This document shows positions 57,078 to 64,000 of a stretch of 64,000 bases of DNA, one piece after another (position 1 is the first letter of the stretch; each line of letters opens with the position of its first letter). Below the pieces are notes generated by a model that saw only the letters and a program-made list of their open reading frames with translations, did not search any database and was not told the origin of the DNA. Source of the stretch: Humulus lupulus. Taxonomy: Eukaryota > Streptophyta > Magnoliopsida > Rosales > Cannabaceae. Location of the stretch: the NCBI RefSeq assembly GCF_963169125.1, contig NC_084802.1, positions 113,650,903 to 113,714,902 on the forward strand, read 5' to 3'. A program made the position numbers and the translations under genes.

Positions 57078-58160
57078 CACTATGAACTTTGTAGGGGGCT
57101 TGCCTAGAAAAGTGGGGAAACTTGAATCGGTATGGGTTATTGTAGACAGATATACCAAGTTAGCTCATTTTTTGCCTGTGAGAACAAAATTTAACCTGGA
57201 CCAGTATCCAGAATTATATGTGAGGGAGAACATACTTCTCGATGGGGTTCCAAAATCCATAGTGTCAGACCAGGATCCCATCTCTACCTCCAAGTATTGG
57301 GGAAGCCTGCGGAAGGCTATGGGGACTCAGCTGAAGTTTAGTACAAATTACCATCCTCAGACAGATAGACAGGCAGTCTAAGAGGACGATTCAGATACTG
57401 GAGGAAATGCTTAAGGCATGTATATTAGATTTCAAGGGGTCCTGGAATAAGTATCTTCCATTGATTGAATTTTTATACAATAACAGCAATCAATCAACGA
57501 TTGGAGTAGCTCCATATGAGATGTTATATGGCAGGAAATGTAGGTCACCCATTCATTGGGATGAAATGGGAGAGATGAAGTAGTTGGGTCGTGAGATGGT
57601 TTAGAGAACTAATGAGGCCATTGAGATGATCAGAGATTGAATGCTCGCCTCACAAAGTAGACAGAAAAGCTACGCTGGCCCTAAACATAAGAACGTGGAG
57701 TTCCAGTAGGGGACCACGTTTTTCTTCGAGTTTCACCACTGCGAGGAGTAAAAAGGTTTGGAATGAAGGGCAAGCTAAGCCCTGGGTTTGTAGGACCTTT
57801 TGAGATCCTAGAAAAAATCGGGTAGGTAGCCAATAGATTGGCTTTGCCCAAGTCATTATCACGAGTCCATGATGTGTTTCACGTCTCAATGCTTTCGAAG
57901 TATGTATTGGACATGACCAATGTGCTAGGTTATGAGGATTTGAAGATATAGACAAACTTGTCTTATGAGGAGCGTCAAGTTCATGTACTAGATAGAAACA
58001 ACAATGTTCTGAGCATCAAGACGATTCCTCTAGTTAAAGTTCTATGGAAAAATAGCAAGGTCGAGGAAGTGACCTAGGAGCTAGAGTCGGATATGTGGGA
58101 TCAGCATCCTGACCTAGACAGAAAAATTTTGAGGATGAAATTTTCATTAGGAGGGGATAG
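57078..58160 (+). pseudogene. gypsy-2 integrase core to C-terminus
   Basis: The first part is open to 57381: MNFVGGLPRKVGKLESVWVI (Asn in place of the first catalytic Asp), VDRYTKLAHFLPVRTKF and VPKSIVSDQDPISTSKYWGS (second Asp kept). After a frameshift the YNNSNQSTIGVAPYEMLYGR-like strand lies near 57475-57540. The C-terminal domain (FGMKGKLSPGFVGPFEILEK, PKSLSRVHDVFHVSMLSKYV) and the group II chromodomain-like tail (TIPLVKVLWKNSKVEEVT) follow with isolated stops. The frame ends at TAG 58158-58160 in the polypurine tract, after NFEDEIFIRRG. Confidence 0.82.
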
Positions 58161-58161
58161 T
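58149..58161 (+). promoter_or_regulatory. gypsy-2 polypurine tract
   Basis: AGGAGGGGATAGT directly before the LTR start TGTAACATCCC. The same tract precedes the gypsy-3 LTR (62653-62667, minus strand). Confidence 0.75.
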
Positions 58162-59949
58162 TGTAACATCCCAAATTTGCTAATAAGGCTTACTGCCTTG
58201 ATTAGCGTGCTAGGAGGGCATAATTGGATTTATATGTGAATTTAATTGATTATATTTGTGATTATGTGAAATATATGAGTTGTATTATAATATGACTACT
58301 TATGCATGTTTATGTGTGTTAAATATGCTTCTGGGCTTGTTTTCGTTAAAAATGGCATTTTCATAATTTTTACCCGTCGAGGGTATAATTTTTATTATAT
58401 ATGCTACATGATTGAGAAACATTATTATGTGGATATATTTGAGATATTCGGCTCGAGACGACCCTTTGGAGGAATTTAGTGGTAAAGTCACAACGAGGTT
58501 AAATACTCGGCCCGGGGTGAGCCTAGGGGTATATTGGTAACATGGCAAGTTACCGCGGTTTATTAGGTAATGGGAATTGGTGGTATAATTTAAGGATTAG
58601 TGGATATTTAGGCAAAATGAGCAAAATACCCTTGGGTTTGGTTTTCGGGTTACTTGGAGTTAGGGGTAAAATGGTCTTTTGACCTATTGGACTAAGTAAT
58701 TGACCCAAGTGCTGAGTATCATGGGCATTTTACGTGTTCCCTTCTCCATTACCCTCTAGTTTCTTCAATTTTTTGCTTTCAAAAGATACTCAAAGGTTGT
58801 CAAGCTTTAGTTTTGGGTTTTGTAAGGGAATTTGTTAAGGGAATGAGATTATTCAAGCTAACTATTGGAGCAAGAAGCTACTAGGACTATAATCACCATA
58901 GGAATTCAAAATTTGAGAAGGTAAGAACCAATAACCCTGTTTTTCATCTCATATATTTTTGGTATTCTTGGATGAGATGAGGTTAAGTTATGTTCTTGTG
59001 ATTTGAGGTCTCTATAAGGTGTTGGAGTTGGATTTTGTTAGAAGAACATGTTTGGGTGGCCAATTACAGACTGAATTCTCTAGTTCTAGTAGCTAAGGTA
59101 TGAATTATCATGCCTTCTTTTGCTGTCTTGGTGTTCTTGAGGAGTGTTTGAACTCTTGAGTAATTTTATGATTTTTGGTGTTTTTGGTTGAGTTCTTGAT
59201 ACTTTGAGGTTTGAGTTTTGTTCTAAAAGTGTTATGAGGTGATTTGTAGTAAAAAAATATGATCGGGAAACTTGGTTTGATGATTTTGAGGGCTTAGGTT
59301 TGGATTGAGGCGAGTTTGGGTCGAATAAAGTTGAAGAAAATGCAACCCATAATTCTTGGTTTGCGATGTAGCGCCCCTATGCTTGGGTTAGGTGCCCATG
59401 TGCTATGCAGGGGAGATGTTTTGGAGCCCCTGACTTTTTGGGCATCCCTGCCCTAGTTCTAGGTGCCCCTGTGCTATGCAAGGGGTGCTTGGGGTGTCTC
59501 TGCCCAGTTGGGGCACCCCTGCCCTTGGTTTGGGAGTCCCTGTCCTATGCCCATTTCTGCATGAGTCATTTTTTTGGGCTTAAGAAGAACTTGGGAGCTC
59601 AGGGAGATGAGTCCACCACCTCGTTTGGTGGAATTGGAGGTCATGAGAACATGAGATTGGTCTTGAATTCAGTAATTGGATTTAGTTCTTAACGAGAGTA
59701 CTGTTCATGTTGTGACTAGGTCTACCACAAGGATTGAAAAAGGAACTTCACCCTTGTTGAAATTAGGGCTTGAACCCCTATGATTGAACATGGCTATAAC
59801 TCTGTCTTTAACTGTTTGTTTAAGTTTCTATAACTATGCCTTACATAGTTGAGTTATTTATGTAATGTATGTCTGTTTATATCTTGAAATGCGGTACGCA
59901 CTGGTACGACCCTATGGCCGCTTGAGAAGAGCTTGCAGTGTGAGTTACG
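58162..59949 (+). repeat. gypsy-2 3' LTR
   Basis: It starts TGTAACATCCC after the polypurine tract. The first 875 bp match 43357-44252. It contains a GC-rich three-copy repeat (59368-59550; units with TGCCCTAG and GTGCCCCTGTGCTATGC). The end is uncertain: sequence changes to copia C-type LTR after GAGTTACG near 59949. Confidence 0.75.
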
Positions 59950-60398
59950 CCTATTATATTTTAATATAATGTTTGATGGATTAAATAAGTGTTACAAAAG
60001 TGATTATTTAATCTAGTGGGGGAATGTTATATTATTTCATATAATATAATGTTAGATTAAATTATGTGACACAATGTGATTTGTCATGATTTGTCACACC
60101 GTGTAACATATTATTGAGAGTCACAAAATTAGACACATGTGTGTGCCCAAATGTGACATATTTTGGAGTTACAAAATCAGTTACTAATGTTTAACTCAAA
60201 AATATCACCCAATAATGTGTATATTGTATGTTACACATTTGAGATTGGATTTATTAAAGCCATATGTGAAATGGATGTTAGAGATGTGATTTTAACCCCA
60301 ATAATGTATTTTGGGGGTTACAAAATCAATTAGGAGTGATTTGGAACCATTTGGAAAAATAGCACAATTTTATGTGCTGAAATTGGCCAATGGCCCCA
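59950..60398 (+). repeat. Fragment of a copia C-type 3' end and LTR
   Basis: It matches 9174-9640: AT-rich tract, GTGGGGGAA polypurine tract near 60014, TGTTATATTATTTC LTR start, and TTTTAACCCCAATAATG near 60291. More diverged than the two copia C LTRs are from each other. It is cut at 60398 by gypsy-3. Confidence 0.8.
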
Positions 60399-62652
60399 TG
60401 TAACGCCCTGGATAGCCAAGGTCGTTACACTATGTGTTTATAAAGGAGCAAGACTTGCTAATCAAGTCATTGAGTTTGAAACGTGTTACTGTAACTATAA
60501 TTGAACTAGGGTTGAAAAGATTTTGGTTACAAAAGTTACATTTCATATAATTAAACATTTTGTACATGGGATCCCAAAAGAAATAGAGTTTAAAAGACAG
60601 TATACAAAAATTCCAGATTATAAACATGTACTGGCCACTCTAAGGGCAAAACAAACATTTAGGCTTCTCCCGTCCTGTATCACTGCTCAGTTGTGGTGGC
60701 CGATCAGCTGACTATGTACATTCATCCCCCGAAGCTCTCCAACTCAGGACTGGTCCACCTTGCTCTTGCCTTTACCTGCACTCGTGAGCCGAGGCCTAGC
60801 AAGAAACCATAATACAGTGTATAAACAATAAACAATAATCAGATATACAAGTCATACAGCTCACATAAATAGTGGCATCAATCTTCAAACCAATAATCAT
60901 TAATTAAACAACATTAAACATATCACGCCAAAATACAGGGTCGACGCCCTTATGTCGCACCCTCTGATTATCCCACTGACTCCAGCTCGCTTAGGCCGAG
61001 CTCAGTGAATATATATATAACCTCAGCTACCAGTGGCCGAGTCGCATCCTATGCGCAAATATTGATTCTGGCACTCTTAGGTTGTTTATCACATGTCCCA
61101 TGGCATAATACAATCTCATGACATCACATATAAATACAGGGAGCTCATAGTCCCAACACAAACACATAACTGGGTGCAGTTTCTTACCTTTGATTCTGAT
61201 AGCTTTGATAAGTGAAATCCACCTTCAAGCGCGATCTTGTCCGAGCCCTAGCGTACACCTAGTCACAACCAAGAATTAGAACCATCACTAAACTTCAATT
61301 CTAGAACCTAACCTCGGGACCAATCCTGAGCCCTCGGGAAGCCCTAATTCCACCAAACGGGGTGGTGGAATCAAACCCCGAGCCCCTGGGAAAAAACCCT
61401 AAGAAATAACCAAAAAATCCATTTCTGAAGGCAGGGTAGCGCTACAATGCCACAGAGTGGGCGCTACAACGCTACAAGAAGAGCCAAAAGCCCCCCTAGG
61501 AAGCTAGCATAACACTATAGCTCTCCAAGACTAGCACTACAGCACTACAAGCAGTAGACTTCAACCTCTGGTTTTCTCCTTCGAATTTCCTCGAGCCAAA
61601 ACACCCTAGAACACCTCTAAACCTCAACTATACTTCAAAACAAGCCTACCATTCACTACATCTCACCCCACATGGCCCAACAACCTCAATTCTAACCACA
61701 TGCATCATTAAACAAAGAAAACAAGCATTCAACTCAGATTTCAAGAACTCAACTAGAAACTCAGAAATTCAAGACCTCAAAGCCAAAAATAGTTACCTTC
61801 AATGGGGAAATTCGACCTTAGGTTATCTCTATGCCCTTCTAGCCTTTAACTCCTCAATTCTTCATGCTCAATTCCCCTAACTTCCATCCAAAACTCAATC
61901 TTAGAAATCACCTCATTCCAGAGGAAGTTCCTAGCTTCACCAAGGATCCAAGTGCTAAGCCTTAGCCTAAGCCTCCTCTGAATTACAACTCCAAAACTCC
62001 TCAAGAAATGGTGAAGGGTGGCCTAAACCGCGAGAGAGAAAGAGCCCCTGTTTTCCTTCTTTCAGCTTCTATCACTTTCTATAAAGGATGAATATCACTT
62101 ATCCCTTTTAGGTCAAATGACCATTTTTCCCATCCATACTAAGGGCATTTTGGTCATTGCTCCCAATTCCGGCTAATTCCGTGAGTGTCCCAAATAATTA
62201 CCGCTTAAACCCCGACATCTAACAAATCACCAATTATTTTCCTTAATGTCAATTAGTATCCAATATATTTCCCAGATTCCAGAAATACCCAGGCTCCCCC
62301 GAGCCGGGTATAAATCCCACAGTGACTTTTTCTCTAAACCGCTCACTAGGTACGCCTCGAGTCACAAGCTACAAATATATCCACATAATAATGTGGTCTC
62401 AACAATTTATCACAAATATTTAAATTTATGCCGTCAACGGGCCAAAATTACGAGTATGCCCTTATAAGCTAATCAGGGCCTACATGCATACTAATACTCA
62501 TAATCATGCATCTCATATATCCAAATTATCATATAGGCATTTTTATCACATAACCAGGCATTTAATCATTTAAATCACACATAATCCAGTTATGCCCTCC
62601 TGGCACACTAATCAAGTCCCTTAAGCTTTACTAGTAATTTTGGGTCGTTACA
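60399..62652 (-). repeat. gypsy-3 3' LTR
   Basis: 2254 bp, in the same family as the solo LTR at 47887-50266 and related to the gypsy-2 LTRs. It contains GTAGCGCTAC and GCGCTACAACGCTAC repeats near 61437-61482. No gene is inside. Confidence 0.88.
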
Positions 62653-63528
62653 ACTATCCCCTCCTAATGAGAATTTCTTCCTCGAAATTTACGTGAATAA
62701 CTCAAAATACTGATCCTGCGTCGTTGACTCAAGCTCCCAGGTCGCCTCCTCGACCCTACTATTCCTCCATAATACTTTAACCAAAGGAATCGTCTTATTC
62801 TATAGTACTTTATCCTTCCGATCCATAATCTGAATCGGTCGCTCCTCATAGGATAAATCTATCTGCAATTCCAGGTCTTCATACTTCAAGACATGTATCG
62901 CATCTGAGACGTATTTCTGGAGCATAGAAACATGGAATACATCATGAACTTGCGACAACGACGGTGGTAAAGCTAACCTGTAAGCCACCTGTCCGATCCT
63001 TTCCAGGATCTAGAAAGGTCCGATGAATCTAGGGCTCAGCTTGCCGTTCTTCCCAAACCTCCTCACGCCTCGCAGTGGTGAAACCTGCAGAAACACGTGG
63101 TCCGCAACCTAGAAATCCACGTCTCAACGCTTAGGGTCAACGTAGCTTTTCTGTCTGCTCTGTGAGGCGAGCATCCTAGCTCGGATCTTCTCAATAGCCT
63201 TCTGCAAACTACCCCAAAACTTGGAGGTAAAGATAGGATCTCCATTTGACACTATAGACTTAGGAACCCCATGGAGACGTACGATCTCCCTCACATATAA
63301 CTCTGCATACTGATCCACTGTATATGTTGTCATCACTGGAAGAAAATGAGCTGATTTGGTGTATCTGTCCACTATGACCCACACCGAATTATGGAGCCCT
63401 TCTATCCTGGGTAGACCTCCCACAAAGTCCATCGTAATATCCTCCCATTTCCACTCGGGAATACCCAAGGGCTGAAGCAACCCTGTTGGTCGCTAATGCT
63501 CAGCTTTCACCTGCTGACAGGTTAAACA
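62653..63528 (-). pseudogene. gypsy-3 integrase with internal deletion
   Basis: The open frame 63480-63124 starts IPEWKWEDITMDFVGGLPRI (first Asp kept) and continues through WVIVDRYTKSAHFLPVMTTY to VPKSIVSNGDPIFTSKFWGS, where Asn-Gly replaces the usual Asp-Arg. Right after SLQKA it jumps to IEKIRARMLASQSRQKSYVD. About 300 bp, including the HPQ strand and the catalytic Glu present in gypsy-1 and gypsy-2, are missing, without loss of frame. Further down are GPF-type sequence, LALPPSLSQVHDVFHVSMLQ (62988-62800) and the chromodomain-like end before the polypurine tract at 62653-62667, with stops and frame changes. Confidence 0.85.
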
Positions 63529-64000
63529 TCTGGCTACATATTCCACCACATCCTTCTTCATCCCGGGCCACCAATATAGTGTCCGTAAATCTTGATACAT
63601 CTTCGTGGTACCCGGATGAAGTGAGTGCGGCGTAATATGTGACTCATCCAATATCTCTCGTCTGATCCCCACATCAGCTGGGACACAAATTCACCCCTAA
63701 TACCATAACAAACCAACCTCAGAAATAGAATAGTCCTTAGCTACTCCCGCTAAGACATTCTCTCTAACCTCCTGTAACTGAGTGTCTACCAACTGACCTT
63801 CCTTAATCCGCTCTAGCAGAGTCGACTGCAGAGTAGTTGGCTAACCGGCCCACCACCAATTCTATCCCTACTCTAGTCATCTCACCAGCTAACTCTCTTG
63901 AAATCTGGGTGGAACTATACAACTGACCTAGGCCCCTCTGGCTCGATGCATATGCTACTACGTTGGCCTTCCCTGGATGATAAAGAATATCAAATTCATA
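63529..64000 (-). pseudogene. gypsy-3 RNase H end and integrase zinc-finger region
   Basis: From the window edge: [20 protein letters not shown] (RNase H end, with Tyr in place of the ADALSRR Asp), then RELAGEMTRVGIELVVGRLA. Several frames broken by stops follow, leading to YWWPGMKKDVVEYVARCLTC, an HHCC finger whose CLTCQQ cysteines are present. It joins the integrase core at about 63528. The gene continues beyond the window. Confidence 0.75.

Larger units (their letters stand above)
43357..59949 (+). mobile_element. gypsy-2: Tekay/Del-like Ty3/gypsy element with four nested LTR insertions
   Basis: Plus-strand order: truncated 5' LTR (43357-44252), foreign LTR (44253-46563), primer site, gag, protease, RT, RNase H, integrase, polypurine tract, 3' LTR (58162 onwards). 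Gag is split by a solo LTR that itself contains another, and integrase is split by a copia solo LTR. The insertions inside gag and integrase carry identifiable 5-bp duplications, and the gag frame resumes cleanly when they are removed. Many stops, frameshifts and an RT active-site change show an inactive copy, older than its insertions. Confidence 0.88.
60399..64000 (-). mobile_element. gypsy-3: Tekay/Del-like Ty3/gypsy element, right part outside window
   Basis: Minus-strand 3' LTR (62652 to 60399), polypurine tract and the pol C-terminal half (62670-64000). The LTR begins TGTAACGACCC and ends CCAGGGCGTTACA. The left flank CCCCA (60394-60398) is the likely target duplication, but its partner is beyond the window. 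The integrase has an in-frame deletion, so the copy is defective. Confidence 0.87.

Noticed and set aside
1..64000. CRISPR arrays, rRNA, tRNA genes or prokaryotic operons
   Set aside because: No regular spacer arrays or conserved RNA motifs were recognised. Introns, LTR elements and CACTA ends show a plant nuclear genome.

Overview
This is a eukaryotic, almost certainly eudicot plant, intergenic window. It is AT-rich and built nearly entirely of nested transposable elements. There are LTR retrotransposons of both superfamilies (Ty3/gypsy and Ty1/copia), several solo LTRs, and one large CACTA-type DNA transposon. The CACTA unit carries two host-derived genes with introns and plant-style GT/AG splice sites. 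I see no bacterial-style operons, rRNA, tRNA or CRISPR, and no host gene that looks intact.

Layout. (1) 1-14865: gypsy-1, a minus-strand Tekay/Del-like Ty3/gypsy element whose 3' LTR starts at 19 and runs off the window. Nested in its pol are a copia solo LTR (1307-3208, TSD GTATG) and a 7.0 kb copia element, copia C (3458-10409, plus strand, TSD TAATC/TAGTC). (2) 14866-26975: the 3' end of minus-strand copia A. Gypsy-1 and the CACTA unit (16007-25454, 3-bp TSD TTA) both sit inside its 3' LTR. The CACTA unit has no visible transposase. It holds a PHD-finger pseudogene (17541-19579) and a cystatin/monellin-like pseudogene (21262-22044) in the same orientation, followed by a Helitron-like 3' end near 22741. 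(3) 27001-42473: minus-strand copia B, split in its 5' leader by a 5.87 kb chromovirus (34212-40082, 615-bp LTRs, CpG-decayed TSD) with a recognisable chromodomain. A 22-nt templated filler joins copia A to copia B. (4) 42474-43356: an unidentified degenerate reading frame. (5) 43357-59949: plus-strand gypsy-2, interrupted by an LTR of the gypsy-1 family, a solo LTR in gag (47582-51950) that itself contains a solo LTR (47887-50266), and a copia solo LTR in integrase (54787-57072). (6) 59950-60398: fragment of a copia C-type LTR. (7) 60399-64000: minus-strand gypsy-3, cut by the window end.

Nearly all element genes are broken by stops, frameshifts or lost catalytic residues. The best preserved is the 524-codon RT-RNase H frame of copia C, whose LTRs differ by only about 1.5% (counted by eye). 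The most unusual object is the CACTA unit that moved two nearly complete host genes together. Each gene is spoiled mainly by point nonsense mutations, so the capture looks DNA-level (introns kept) and not extremely old.
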